Shown in pieces: positions 43,824 to 61,344 of a stretch of 64,000 nt of DNA (its first letter is position 1; every line of letters starts with the position of its first letter). Origin of the DNA: Dermanyssus gallinae. Lineage: Eukaryota; Arthropoda; Arachnida; Mesostigmata; Dermanyssidae. The translations under genes and the position numbers were made by a program. The stretch is from positions 157,555 to 221,554 of the forward strand of contig QVRM01002356.1 in assembly GCA_003439945.1 (NCBI GenBank), written 5' to 3'. Under the pieces are notes generated by a model. It was not told the DNA's origin, did no database searches, and saw nothing but the letters and a program-made list of their open reading frames with translations.

Positions 43824-45589
43824 CTACATCCACTGTGCTCTATTTGAGTCACGTGCCCATAATAGTATGCATAATAAAGGTTTTCAAGCAGTAAATATCA
43901 TAGATCAAAAGTGAACTCCTCTGTTTCTGTGCACTTTTTGCCAGCCTGCAGAACAAAAACATTAGCAGGATCTAGTTTTTCACGTTTTACTCGAAGAACC
44001 GTCGGAGTATTGTATTTTACAGCTGATTGTATGTGCCACAGAAGCATTTGATATGATACATCTTATAATTTCATCGTATCTACTTTCTACCATAAATTGT
44101 CTCGCATACCGCAGTGTATGCCGTAGAGTATCGTGTATATGTATACTCTCTGAAAAACTCTGTGTATCTTTATTAAAATCACTCTGACGTCGGCAATACC
44201 TCGTCTGTTTGCGAGGCCCTGGAAAGTTTACACCAACGTGACGAGCAATTAAGCTAAGGGTTAATTTATTGATTAGCTTAATTCATAGCGAAAGTTTTTT
44301 TTAAATTTAGTGCACATGTATGTAACTTAGAAGAAATATGATCTCTCGTAGCTTCTAACTCAGGAACCGCATGGCGCTGATTTGAAATTCTGAAGCAGTC
44401 AACATTGACGTACTCTTAGCCGCGGGTGAATCGTAAATGATCTGTTTTTGGCGAGCTTAAATTGTTAATTCTAAAAGCAATACCAGCGAGTCTTTTTAAA
44501 ACAACCAATGAAACTCCCACGCAAGATGACACAATTCTTATTGTACACTTAATAGTGGAAACAAACCATCACAGAGACCACTAGTCTTCGTGATGGTTCT
44601 CTGCATGTTTTTTTGCCGATGTCGGCATATCTAATTATCTACCTATATTTGTATACCCAAAGTGGCCACAGTAACATACCCGAATGTTTGCATTTTCTTA
44701 CGTAAATAATCCACTTGTAGAGAAATATTCTGCCAAAACGGCTGCCGATCGTGGTGGCGTTTGCCTAATAGCGGTTTGCGATAACCAATCGCTTTATGGT
44801 TGCCGTGACCCGTGACTGCGCGGCCAGTTAGATGGCGATACTTGACCACTCCAGCCAGTTTTCTAATCGTAGCGGCCCTCTGTCGACAATACACATACAA
44901 CCCATTACTGAACCTGAAGAAGAAAATCATCCTAATGTAGCAATGCTTTCAACGGCAAAAGCCACACCAGAGAACTGCGCGGTCGGATTTTTAAATGTAC
45001 AAGTACGAAACTCGGCGGCGGTTAAAATCCGTACTGTGATTAAATTGGTGGGCTTCATTTCATGTAGCACTGCGTGATCGATAAGGCAGCAATTACTAGA
45101 ATAGAGTTGTTCAACTGTTCAACTGTTTGTTTATTGACGTTTCTTGTAAGACAATTGCATACATTAAATTCAAGCTCCATTAAGCACATAGCTTGTTCGG
45201 AGTCCCTTTTAAGAGATAACAATGCATAATCTATATATGCCATTTTCACCTATTTACAAGATATTTGAACATGGTTGTATTTTTATATCACTTTTTACTA
45301 GATACCAAAGTTTCAAAATAAGCTCTTTGAGACCGCATTTGAATTTGAGCAGGGACTTTGTCTGCCTGCCGGAGGCCGGTACTTTGTTCCAGTAGAAGAC
45401 CCCAATGTTTCTGATTGATAGCCTTGACTGGTTGGAGTTGGCGTGTGACAGAGTAAGCAGGTTTGATGCGTTGCCCCTTGTAGTAAGTACACTCTTCCAA
45501 GCGACTCCCAGCTAGAGAGCTATTCGATACGCGATGACGTGACATAGCGACAATGGCGGACAGAATAAAATCTATACAATGGAAGGAAA
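43824..45589. other. Intergenic; nothing recognised
   Basis: AT-rich. Short frames at 44643-44930, 45055-45249 and 45288-45545 on the minus strand have no family resemblance. Confidence 0.4.
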
Positions 45590-46190
45590 CTGAAGTTTAT
45601 TTTTTGACCGACCGACCAGAGGGTAAGACGATAGCATAGGTAGAAGAGTCCGTCACCAATGACAGCGTGTTAATAAGCGGTGGGCCTCAGTGATCCACGA
45701 ACTATCAGAATTCAAAAATGTACCCTTACGTGGCGATCAAATAGAAATTCCACAGCATCTTCGAGAGAGAACATTAACACTGGACCACGAAGACACATGC
45801 CAAGGTATGGTAAAGCGCAGGTAAAGTACGAGGCATCTCGAGGTGGCTAGACGTAGACAAAACGGGTAAGGAGGCATTTCGCGAATGCCGAAGCCACCAA
45901 TGCGCCGATGAGGACGACACCACGGCCAGAAACTGACATAGAGGGATCAGGCGCCACGTGTGATCTCGAATGTAAACATGGAGTAATAGTCATGGATTGC
46001 TACTTAGATCTGGCCAAAGTCAAACTAGTGTCCGAAATAATCACCAGACAAATCGTATAAATGCTGCATCGACTGTTCGATGTAGCTGGCCTACTCGAAA
46101 GCGTAACGACACATAACGGGGCTACATTTTCTGAGCGACGAGTTCTGATAATTCCTCACAAGGCCTGCTATGTAACGACGCCCCTCCTCG
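45590..46190 (+). mobile_element. Ty3/gypsy-like integrase remnant
   Basis: Plus-strand fragments read GVIVMDCYLDLAKVKLVSE at about 45985-46045, the first catalytic Asp region of a retroviral-type integrase. About 55 codons later comes VTTHNGATFSERRVL, the second Asp region (DNG replaced by HNG). An upstream segment with LDHEDTCQGMVK resembles the zinc-binding part. Stops are present and no LTRs were identified. Inactive. Confidence 0.55.
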
Positions 46191-47036
46191 AATCGAGAAT
46201 AAAACAATAGGAGGCTACATGATGACGCTGAAACTATTCAATGGCGACGACGATCGACTGCCGAACTACTTGATTACTACAACTACTATTGTTATTTCGC
46301 ATAACTTTGCATTTCAAGATGTACATATTCAATAAACCATTATCTACGTTACATTTATCGCCGCCACGGCAGAAGTGCCAGACCGCCATACTGGCAGCTC
46401 GCTGCGTGATTTCGCTACTGCAGCAAACCGCAACGAATATCGCACTTGTGAATCCTGGATCAAACAAGGATAGCCATGTACATGTCCTGGTACACGTGCG
46501 CTAGTTCACGTACTGTATTATCTGCTAAGCGAAACAAAGCAGTTGCTGGTCAATTTCCTGTATGGCGGCAGCAGATGGAGCAGAACATGGCTTGTCGGCA
46601 GCCTGAAGGGGAGCTACGGACACCAACTACCCCGACACTACTGGTAATGACATACGTAAACTAAATCCTAATCACAATGGGAGCATATATGTTACACTAT
46701 GCTTGACGATATCAGCTGTGACTGCTGGGTTTCTTTGACAGAGCCAGCTGTGAGACTCTCTGCCCTATAGTACTTATCGGCATTTTCCTATTTTTTTTCT
46801 TTTTTTTAGCGTGAGATTTGGGACGGCATTTTTCTCTGCAGGTACTCGAAGCGCTCGTTTGATATTGGATTTTTACTGATTCGTGCCGTAATTATCATCG
46901 CCAGGACGGGTAGGAATTACTTGGTCGACGTCTCTCTGAGTTACCGGCAATTGGCTCTACAATGAGGCTGCCCACCAAATCTTGTAGGTATGCTGATCCG
47001 AAAATCACACTCAGTGCACAAAAAGTGACACAGATG

Positions 47037-47043
<7 letters not shown>
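46191..47043. other. No gene seen
   Basis: May include the rest of the LTR element above: AATAAACCATTATC at about 46330 could be a polyadenylation region. Otherwise unassigned. Confidence 0.35.

Positions 47044-47075
<32 letters not shown>
47044..47075. repeat. (TA)n microsatellite
   Basis: TA array that directly precedes an 84-bp tandem duplication. Confidence 0.85.
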
Positions 47076-47078
<3 letters not shown>

Positions 47079-47243
47079 TTGAAAGACAAGCATCGGATCA
47101 CTTTATATTTGCCTAGTTAGACGTGCACTATTCCAAAGGCATATATAAAGCGATTGATGTTCTTGAAAGACAAGCATCGGATCAATTTATATTTGCCTAG
47201 TTAGACGTGCACTATTCCATAGGCATATATAAAGCGACTGATG
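47076..47243. repeat. 84-bp tandem duplication
   Basis: Units 47076-47159 and 47160-47243 both run from TTCTTGAAAGACAAGC to AGCGA(T/C)TGATGT and differ at only a few positions, so the duplication is recent. Confidence 0.9.
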
Positions 47244-47924
47244 TTGTCAATCGCGTATGTCATATAACAGATCATCTTTGATTATGATGTTTGTTATATG
47301 ATCGATATATCGATTATTATTATTATCGATTTAGTTCCTTTTATAGGTATTACCATTCCAATTTTTTATTATTTATTATTTGTATTAAAAGTTTTTCAGT
47401 AAGCTAAATTGAACGTGAGAAAGGCTTCTGCTAATAAGAAAATGTGATATATCAGTTTGTAAGTCAGATCTCAAAGTGATACCGATTGGATATATATATG
47501 CAGAAAGTTGAATGATTTGCAATACGACTGTTTAATTGCATTCTCTTGTTAGAATCTTAATTGTATCTAGCAGTAGGTAGCCGTGTAAGTAGAAATCATC
47601 TCCATGCATTAAAGCGTCACTACGCTAGGATAGTCTTCATTAGTTCATTAATTGATAAGTACTTCAGCCTAGATAACGGTTCATACAACACACACTGACT
47701 ATTGTCCTATCAGATTAATGAAAAAAAAACGCTTTGCTCAGCTGTGATACTTAAAGCCAGCTCATAAATTAACACATGAGGGTGTTATGCCCGGTGTTAT
47801 GCCGGGCAGCCAGTTGCGCTTGGCCACGAAGTATAGAGCAATTGTTGTGGCTCTTTTTCGAGAGCAGAACGCAGCCGAGTGTCGCTGTATACCCGAGGCG
47901 GTAAAGCGGTGTAGTCACATCGCA
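47244..47924. other. Nothing recognised
   Basis: AT-rich intergenic DNA. A palindromic-looking CATATAACA...TGTTATATG pair lies near 47260-47305. Confidence 0.35.
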
Positions 47925-48085
47925 TTCAACTCTTCGAGCTGACTCTCAGCCAACAGTGAACGGCCACGAGATTGCTTTCGCATTGATTCGTAAGACGGAC
48001 CCCCCATAAACACAAATGTGCAACGGCGGGGTTCGAACCCATCCTGTACCTATGTGTCGATTTCGTGTCCACTCTACCAGGTGCA
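47925..48085 (-). repeat. tRNA-derived SINE, family B, copy 2
   Basis: Shares GACGGACCCCCCATAAAC, ACAAATGTGCAACGGCGGGG and TTCGAACCC with the copies at 5277 and 63815. More diverged at both ends. Confidence 0.7.
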
Positions 48086-48289
48086 GTCCGAGTCGATCGA
48101 GATTCGAAAGCGTGTGCTATTCGGAGCGTTTAAGTTGTTGTTTACAAGCGTGAGTATAGAGTGGAACTTGGAAGGCACAGAACCAGATGCCCCGCGCAGA
48201 CTTCGGCAAGCCGGTCAGCTGAGTTTGACAGCGGTGTTCGAACTGGTGAAAATGACGGGGGTGATGTGGCATTCACCGGAGACTCAATC

Positions 48290-48629
48290 TGTATATATAT
48301 TTATATAAATATATGTATATATATACCGAACCACCGTTTAACGAAGCGAGCGACTTGATGACACTGCTGCTCGTTGGTTGGAAGCTGCAACTATCCATCA
48401 ATTCATATTACAATTTTGCCTAAGTGAACGTGTGCATCTTTAACCTAGCCGCAAATTGTAAACTTAAAAGCTTGGAACTAGTAATAGTGTTTGTGTTCGT
48501 TGTCATGGTTTAATAGGTGCGTGTGGATTTGTGTTTGTGGATATCGCGTGTAAATATGTATGTATATATATGTATATATACATACATAAAAATGTATGTA
48601 TATATATATATACTTTTTTTAAATTGCAC

Positions 48630-48685
<56 letters not shown>
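48290..48685. repeat. Cluster of (TA)n and TATG-type arrays
   Basis: TA-rich runs at about 48290-48325, 48550-48612 and 48632-48685. The Ile/Tyr-rich frames here are artefacts. Confidence 0.8.
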
Positions 48686-48688
<3 letters not shown>

Positions 48689-48689
48689 A

Positions 48690-48748
48690 ATATTGTGATG
48701 ATGAATCATTTACAATTCGTTTGCACACTCGGCAGTGCTCGCCTATAT
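48690..48748 (+). repeat. Dispersed repeat R, copy 2 (truncated)
   Basis: TTTACAATTCGTTTGCACAC, then TCGGCAGTGCTCGCCT, followed at once by a TA array. Homology with the long copies stops at that base. Confidence 0.7.
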
Positions 48749-49119
48749 ATATATATATGTACGTGTCACTCTAGTCGTGGCACTGCAGACTGTCACGTGT
48801 AAGCCGGTGTGTATAGTGTGTCACGTGTATAGTGTTGTCACGTGAATGGCAACAGGTTTCGCCTACGGGGTGTGCATTTCTGGTCGTTAGCTCTCGGCTG
48901 TCGTGACCGTAGACATAACTGTAGGCGTGCGCCCTCCCGTATTGCATTCCGTTCTGTGTGTCGAATTGCCTTGAAGAGATTGGAAAGAAGGACCCAAACT
49001 GCGAGTCGCCTGCGGGGTTCACTGGCCTACTTAAATATATTTTATTTCGGTGGGATTAAACGAATTTTTTAGTTGCAAACGAATTACATGCAATAACAAA
49101 ATAGTTTAAATAAAAAAGG

Positions 49120-49121
<2 letters not shown>

Positions 49122-49178
<57 letters not shown>
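49122..49178. repeat. (TA)n microsatellite
   Basis: Long TA array about 130 bp upstream of the FPGT start codon. Confidence 0.85.
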
Positions 49179-49180
<2 letters not shown>

Positions 49181-49310
49181 GAGTTGTTCTTTAATAATGT
49201 CAAATAATAATATTATAAAAATTGCAGTAATTTCCGTTTCAGTAATAGTCCCTTTCTTATTCTTATATTCATACATTCAGGGATAGAGTTGGCTTCGAAA
49301 CGGCAGCACA

Positions 49311-54121
<4,811 letters not shown>

Positions 54122-54265
54122 ATCGTTTCGTTTCTGTGCTGGGTGAAGAGTGTGTGTGTGTGTGTGTAAGGGGAAGGGCTGCTTACTAAAATAAGAATGC
54201 TCCACGAGAAGGTGCGACATGGCAAGTATGGACAGAGGACTTTGCAAGGCAGAATTTACATTAAA

Positions 54266-54271
54266 AATAAA
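54266..54271 (+). terminator. FPGT: FPGT polyadenylation signal
   Basis: AATAAA about 145 bp after the stop codon, within an A-rich stretch. Confidence 0.55.
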
Positions 54272-54284
54272 AAAAAATCGGTTG

Positions 54285-54899
54285 TTAACTACTATTTAGA
54301 TGTCTAACATTTTATTGTGTACCCTACACTGAACACGAAATGACCTGTCTATATTAACACAATTATGCCAAGGCGATTTTGTCGCCGTGGCAATAGACAA
54401 ACAATGACCTTATATAATATATACATAATCGCAATAAGGTTAACACATGCATTCCTCGGTATTATGCAATAATTGTGCAGAGTATTATTTTTTATTTACT
54501 TTTTAATCATTCAAAAACTGGGTTGCCCAGGGAGCAAGCTGTTAGCAAATATCGACTCTTCATCATGTCGTGTTTGAACCCTAGCTTGATGACACCAAAT
54601 AATAATGGAGTAGTTACAACCACTATAATTATTCATTAGTGATTCCTAGATAAAGACGTGGCAAAGGAACGCTCATAGAAATTACAAATTTAATGAATGC
54701 TTGAGGTATAACCATGGAAGAAATGAAACGTGATAAAGCCAAAGCTTGTTTTGGCTTTATGGGCTGCATGGTGTAGTCTACTGAGTACCTTGTATTTTAA
54801 CTTGCAGGAAACCTGCAAGTCAGCTGTTAATAAAATATGAATACATTTTCATTGTATCTGGAATTGTCTTTTTGAAAAATTAATATGTTTGTGTCATGG
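54285..54899. other. Intergenic; nothing recognised
   Basis: AT-rich. A GTTTGAACCCTAGC segment near 54570 resembles a reversed B-box but without a matching A-box. Confidence 0.4.
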
Positions 54900-55960
54900 C
54901 TAGAGGAGCTTACAATCGAGAATTTCGGCCGCTTTTGCCTTTATATCCCAGAACGGCGGGGCTGGTGACTGGGAGAAGACACTCTTAAAATAGAGAGGAA
55001 CTTTGGTACTGAAGACCAGACCAGAGTGTACAACCGAACGATGGCTAAGATCGTAACCGGAACGTGCTATAAATTGTGACATTCAAATCAATAACGGGGT
55101 ATTGCATCGGACCGCACTCTCAAAAAGATCTTCGCCAAGATGGTCATAGAGAGATTGTCTGAACTGTGGAAAATGTCCTTCCACCGGGGAAATTCGGGTT
55201 TAGGAAGGGCCGAAGTACACAAGACATCATCCTTGAGGTAAAACGGGTGTTGCCAAACCCGTAGGTCACCTATATGAAGCATTTCCAGTTAGTCATCTAA
55301 AAAACAAAACCTATATGAAAACTTTATGGACTGTGCAAAGGCCTTTGACAAAGCTTCCCGTCACCTACTGGCTGAAGTGTTGGCGAGCTGGTTCTATTTT
55401 TTTTTAACGGGCTTTTTAAAATTTTTAAAGGGCTAGGTTGAGGCAGACATGTAGGGCGGCAAGACTATACAGACGAAGAAAAACGTTGGACCCCTTGGGA
55501 AATTCGCTCAGCTGCCTCGACTTCGCCCTACTCAGCGCTGGCCTAGCCCTTCATGTGCCGGCGAGGTTTAAAAACGGAGTTATCATCATGGACGCGGATG
55601 ACGTCCTGATTTTTCAGTTATGTTAATTCCTTTCCATATTTGAGTCTTAGGGTCTGCTATATGGAAACGACGTTTTCAGAGCACATCGCGGAGAGATGCC
55701 GGGCAGCAATTATATCCGTGTACACGGAAGTGAGAAATGTCCCAAGGTTGGCTTATAACCTTGACAGATCTCTTAATGGCAAACTTTGCAAAACTTGAGA
55801 TATGATTTTCAGGTATACTTGGAACGGTTCTCTGTCTGCCGCACTCGGCACTGGGCCGATGCGTGTACCTGCTAGTAGGGCTGTTCTACTCAAAGATTTC
55901 AGTAGGGGACGAATGCTACTGCCGGTTTTGCTAGCAGGAATCTGCTAAGTACCACGCATC
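54900..55960 (+). mobile_element. Degenerate non-LTR retrotransposon, plus strand
   Basis: Frame fragments in order: LKKIFAKMVIERL near 55110-55150; FGFRKGRSTQDIILEVKRV near 55190-55250 (reverse-transcriptase motif 2-3 region); a DCAKAFDKA-like segment near 55325-55355 (motif A); MDADDVLIF near 55588-55615 (YADD region with Tyr replaced by Asp). Many stops. Confidence 0.65.
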
Positions 55961-56399
55961 TGCCAGACGCGTCGGCGGTCTTTGTTTTTTCTCGCCCAGT
56001 GGGATGGACTCTAAGAAGCCTCCAGAAAATAGATTGTTGCAATGCATATATATCATTATAACATTTATTTCACTTAAAACCTGTCATCCGGTGTCAGAAC
56101 AGGTCGTCGTCCTTTTTCAAACAACGTCTGGATCTTGACATACAACGTGGAAACGCTGCCTCCGTTCGGGGCACACTTCAGAAGTGGTCTCGGCCTGGCC
56201 TCATCGAAACGGACGCGTGACAGTTAAAATGCGCGCCTACTAGGCGCATTGGCTTAGCTAGTCTATCGTGATGTGTGTAACATATACCTAATGTATTATA
56301 CGAAAAATAAAGCTGTATATATATATATATAAATAAATGTATTTCACTCATATTGAGTACGCATACAACATTGATGCTTAGACCATTGTCAGCTGCTCG

Positions 56400-58870
56400 C
56401 GGCATGTTATTTTAGAGAGGCAGCGCAGTTATCTCTTTGCAAGGTCCAGGCAGACGCATGCTACTTTGTTCACGCCTGCGTGCACAGTCGACGGACGCGC
56501 TCCGTCTATTCCTCGTGGAAGTTTGTATACGAACAGACCAGGTGATAATAGCCATGAACTATGCATCTGGTATAGACGTGGCGATTGTCACATGCAAGAC
56601 CAGACCAGAGGTGAAAGGCACCGACAATATCAGGTCTCAAACCTCTCGTTGGACTTGTTCTACTTTATTTTCCCATTTCGAGATAACGCTTTCGAACAGT
56701 ACTGGACGCGATGCTTTCGATTTCAATCGAATTATCTCAACGACCGGTGCACAGCCTGGCACCAGGCACGCAAAGCGGCTTCCTACCAGCGTTGACAACC
56801 AAAGTAACTCGCGTCACTCTGCACATTGTGAAACACCTTTCAAGCAAACCAAAGTTTGCCCAAATGAGGTGTTCCCTGTCAATTCCATACATCAGCCTTG
56901 ACACATCTTGAGGTGGAGAGTGCCACTACCGTCGGGACGGACAGTCGCATGCCTCTCCTTAAAGAGAGACAAGGGCTGTGCGCACTGTTTCGACGAAGGT
57001 CGCCTCAGTATAATGGAACCGAAGCCCCATATACAGAAAGAGTTGACGAATTCCAAGGATTTGCAGCCGCAACGTATAACGTTATTTACAGCCAATCGAG
57101 CCCCTTCTGCCGAGGTTTTCACAGCTTTGTTCTTCATGGCCTTTATTTCAAACCCCCTTTAGACAAAAACCACCTCAGGCAGAGAAGTGATGCACTTGAT
57201 GGCATCCAGATCGTGATGAGCGACCACTATGTCAATTGCACACATCACAACAATGGCATCCTGGTACTCCCGTCCAATATAGTCTTCAAAACCGACAAGC
57301 AGGAGAGTGAACGAAACGCAGCTCAGTGGGTCGCCTTGCGGATTTCGCACATTTTGCTTTGCCCGTAACCTGCTCACCCTGTGCCAGTAAGATGCCCTCA
57401 TCAAAGAAGCTCGAAACTCGACTTAGAAGAGAGCCATCAACCCCTGCGTGTCGGAATCACTTTACTAGGAGATCTCAAGGTGCCTTGTCAAAAGCTATGA
57501 CGCAGTCTATGAAACAACTCGTTCCATCTCTGACTGGAGCACATGGATTGCATCACGCGCTTCCCGACCTCTTCGGAAGCCGACTTGCTCCGGCGGAGGG
57601 GTCTGGTCGACTATGTACTCGATCCGTTTTATAACCAGTTTGAAGAAGATCTTCTTCAACGTCCTTTCAAACGCTACACTGCGGGATAAGTGCGGGATAA
57701 GTGCGGGGGTTGGACTGTCATCGCCATGCATGCCCTTCAATAGCAGTGAAAGCCTGGCAATATGGCAGGCTCCTGGCAATCGTCCCCTCTTCATGATCTC
57801 GTTGAAGAAATCACAAAGATATTTTGTCAGGAGGGGCTCAGACTGCACCCAGTGGTCGATCTGGTCCCGCACTCTTTCCGCTCGGATTACTCTTTTCGCC
57901 TGCAGCCATCGAAGAGAGCATCGAAGCTTTTAATGTTTAATTTTAATTAAGCTTTAACGCACCAAGCACTGCATAAAACATGGCATTATCCTCGCGGCGT
58001 CGACAAGGTCGTGAAACAGTAGGTCAATTGGTTCTGCTTTCGTTATGACTTATATACGTGAGGTTTTGCCGTGTGGTTGCACATCTCAGACCAAAGTATA
58101 TCATCAACTGAAACAACACCTCTCCTTTACCGTTACTATCCCCACCGTAAATACGGGCATTGAAGTCGCCACCGACGATGGTTGGCGTAGACAGATGACC
58201 CTGACATACCAGAACCCACCGTGTCAAATTCCTCTGCTGAGTCAACATTTGGGGGGAGGTAGAAGACGACTATGTTCACCCTCATAGACGAGAGGCTCAC
58301 CAAGAAATCGTTCTTTCTCACTTACTGCGCCTGCGGTAAATGCTTATGTACGTAGATTGATAATCCACTCATTGGTCTACCACGCCCCCCCTCCCCGCAG
58401 GTATAACTGCCAGCTGGTGAAATCCTCGCGTATTATCAACATGCAGTTCCCCCCGGTAGTAAGGGAGGAGAAGCCAAAGAGACCTGGTAGTCTCCGCATC
58501 AGCATCGCTAGATCTGTTTAATCGCTTGCGAAGAGCCGGACCGCTCGGCGCGATAAAGTTAATAAGTGGACGCGTCACCAGCCCAAAGGCGAAAGAGAAT
58601 ACCTTTGGGCCCGAATTCAATCTTGCTGCATTTTGCGTATCTGCCGTCACCAAGCACTGCATAAAACATGGCATTATCCTCCTGCGTCCGATATTTTAAA
58701 TACTGCCTTCACAGTAATGTTCCTGTCGACGAGCCATGTGTGTAGGTTGACAGCTAACGTTTGGGCCGCTAGCTGGGCAACTCTTCGCGCGTTGAACTTG
58801 CCTGGCCCAGCATACACTTCGAGATTTCCCCCTTCATCAGCTGCGCTGCCTTTCTGCATACGAAGCTTTG
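56400..58870 (-). mobile_element. Degenerate full-length-like non-LTR retrotransposon, minus strand
   Basis: Reading leftwards from 58870: an endonuclease part (58674-58369, then TIVGGDFNARIYGGDS at about 58180-58135); a reverse-transcriptase part with TLKKIFFKLVIKRIEYI and EQVGFRRGREARDAIHVLQ (57680-57520); motif B remnant QGDPLSCVSFTLLLV near 57340-57300; YADD region degraded to MCAID; then a C-terminal part to about 56400. A 37-bp direct repeat (57961-57997 and 58650-58686) brackets the endonuclease part, suggesting internal rearrangement. Confidence 0.7.
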
Positions 58871-58899
58871 TTTTGCCGCTTCTTCGTAACGTATACAGA

Positions 58900-58943
58900 A
58901 ATTAACCATTTACAATACGTTTGGACACTCGGCAGTGCTCGCC

Positions 58944-58945
<2 letters not shown>
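58900..58945 (+). repeat. Dispersed repeat R, copy 3 (truncated)
   Basis: CATTTACAATACGTTTGGAC and ACTCGGCAGTGCTCGCCTA, then a TA array (58946-58979). Truncated at the same point as copy 2. Confidence 0.7.
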
Positions 58946-58979
<34 letters not shown>

Positions 58980-58980
<1 letters not shown>

Positions 58981-60150
58981 CACACATTTTGAGAACGCAA
59001 ATCAGTTGAAAATAAATAATAAATATATAGCTGCTACTAGAAAAATATCAATATCGATTTTTACGCTTACGTGATCATGTAAAACAATTTGAAAACACAA
59101 CTTCTTTATATAATTCGAAGGGTACCTAGTGGGAGCTCTTTCGTGCTCAATCTAGAGTTTCTCAATATTTCAGCGACGACATACACCTATCTATGTATCC
59201 TATTGACGATATTCGCTGCCTGACGTAAAATATGAGGATACGACCGATGGTTTTAGAATGTATTCGGCGATGATGTTTAATCCAGTTTTTAAACACAGGC
59301 TGTCAGCAAGTTATTAGACGACTCTCGTGCAAGTAATCGCGGAAAGGGTACAACTAAGCTAAAACTGCGGTGTCTTTTTGAGATAGCACCTATAAGTAAT
59401 TTGAACTTAGAAAATGAAGGAAGTAGGATGCAAAACGCCGTCTAAGTTTCATGAGGACCAAGGCTGAACCGGAGATAACCAGACAAATCGCCCCACCTGG
59501 AGTAGAGCTTCTACGCGAAAACATAATTTTTTGGATTCTATGTAATACATTTAGTAAGTTCCGTGCCAGCCATGGGTCGGGGTCAAATGTGTTTAGGAGA
59601 GAGGCAAGTGGCAGCTTGAGAGGCTAGACGAAATTCCCAAACCGCTTAACATTGACCAGACGCTAGCGTGCCCTTAATCATCATGTCGCGTAAGTCCTCT
59701 GAGGGATCTATACGGATATTGCAAGGATCCGTTGTCAGAGAAAACACGTGACCATGTGACATCTGTGTGTGCACCGACGCTATCTATAGTCAACCTCAGC
59801 CTACCTACACAGACCACTTCGTTCTAGTTTCGACGGCCGAACGGTTCACCTAAGTAGGCTGTAGCCTAAATAAATCCAGAGAGTAAAATAAGCCTCAACG
59901 TCGGCCGGCAATGTCGGCTTACCGTACAATTAAGCAGTCAATCACTGAACTAGTATCTCTAGAAATGAACACATTTTTTTATTGAAAAAGAAAAGCAGTA
60001 AAATGAAGGTGCACTTGCTCTGTCTGCTCCATGGCTTGACCACGCACGTCCCGCTGCACAGACAGGTAGCGACAATTCGCTGCCTTCCTGATTGTCGTCG
60101 CTGATGACGTCCTTTCGCTAAGTACAGTCGATACACCAAGTTGCTGTTGT
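58980..60150. other. Nothing recognised
   Basis: No domain-bearing frame and no repeat shared with the rest of the window was found. Confidence 0.4.
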
Positions 60151-60154
60151 GGTT

Positions 60155-60254
60155 GTTGTAGTTGTGTGGCTACAACATTGTTGTAGTTGTTATTGTGTGT
60201 CATTGTTGTAGTTGTGTGGCTGCAACATTGTTGCAGTTGTTATTGTGTGTCATT
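60155..60254. repeat. 50-bp tandem duplication with internal hairpin potential
   Basis: Two units of TTGTAGTTGTGTGGCTACAA type sequence (60155-60204 and 60205-60254) differ at two positions. TTGTAG and CTACAA within each unit are complementary. GTT repeats continue to about 60330. Confidence 0.8.
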
Positions 60255-60619
60255 GTCGTTGCGAATGTTGCGTTGTTGTTGTTGTTGCTGTTGTTGTGTC
60301 ATTGCTGATTGTTGTTTTTGTTGCTGTTGTTGCTAGCGCGGCCGTTATGATTGGCGCGACTGATGAAAAGGCGAAAAGGCGTTTCTGTGCACAATACAAA
60401 CGCACTGTATTTTACGGCGAATTTACCGGCGAGCGCGGCATAGTCAAGGCTTAGGCAAGGGGGGGGGGAGTTCGCTAACAATGATGAGCCAGACTCCCGC
60501 GGGATGATGATGGGTGGGTGGACCTCTTATGGATAACGACAAAAACGACAATGACAATGGCAATGACGATGATTAACTATAATTCGGGTACGATGAAATG
60601 CTGTCGCGTGATGCGGTGT

Positions 60620-60897
60620 AGCGGACGATGCCAAAAGATGGAAGAGACGCTTGGAAGCCATTCGAAGTCGCCGAAGATGATCAGTTTCGGCTGGCCATCC
60701 GAGGATTGAGCATGATCGGCTTGAAGCCGACGCCCGCTCCCGCCGCCCCGGGGACGACCAAATGTGTAGTCCAACATACGACCGCAACCCGGACAGTAGG
60801 CTGTATAGAAGAAACAAACACACCGAAATGGGAAATATTTTTAAGAACGTGCACTTTATCCAGAGAATCCTCTCCTTGCCAACTATATATGTGACTT
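60620..60897 (+). CDS. Uncertain GC-rich coding-like segment
   Basis: A frame from ATG 60628 reads MPKDGRDAWKPFEVAEDDQF, then RLAIRGLSMIGLKPTPAPAA, with higher GC and Pro/Ala codons than its surroundings. GGTGTAG at 60614-60620 could be an acceptor and no clear donor follows. The other two frames and the opposite strand are also partly open, so the coding strand is not certain. Confidence 0.25.
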
Positions 60898-61291
60898 TGC
60901 TTTCACTTGCGCCACTAGATAACGTCTATCGACATGTTGATGCGCTTGTGCAATATCCAGTCTTCCTTTGGTACACTTCCTGTGGTAGACAAATGTGTGT
61001 GCCTGAGTTGTTTTTAAAGCTACTTTAATGAACTAAAGCTTCATCATTCACTAAGGTCATATTACGTCAGCTATATCGTGTTTCACGCCTCGTATGCACA
61101 GTTAAAGAATAGTTTTGCTCGGACCGTTTTTACGGTCTTTAAACTGCAGCGGAGGTACGCTTTTAAACCTACACTTTTTTTTAATGAAATATGATATATA
61201 TATATATAATATATATATATAATATTTGTTTTACAATATTTACTGGCGATCATCTGAATCATTCGGACTATGCCTACGCCTGTCTGTGAAA

Positions 61292-61331
61292 ACGGATATA
61301 TATATATATATATATATATCTATATATCCGT
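61292..61331. repeat. TA array capped by ACGGA/TCCGT (near-palindrome)
   Basis: ACGGATATA...TATATCCGT forms a 40-bp near-perfect inverted repeat just upstream of repeat R copy 4. Confidence 0.8.
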
Positions 61332-61344
61332 TCGGAAAGTATAA

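Noticed and set aside
46191..46680. Possible 3' LTR of the gypsy-like remnant
   Set aside because: No matching 5' LTR or terminal TG...CA repeat was found.
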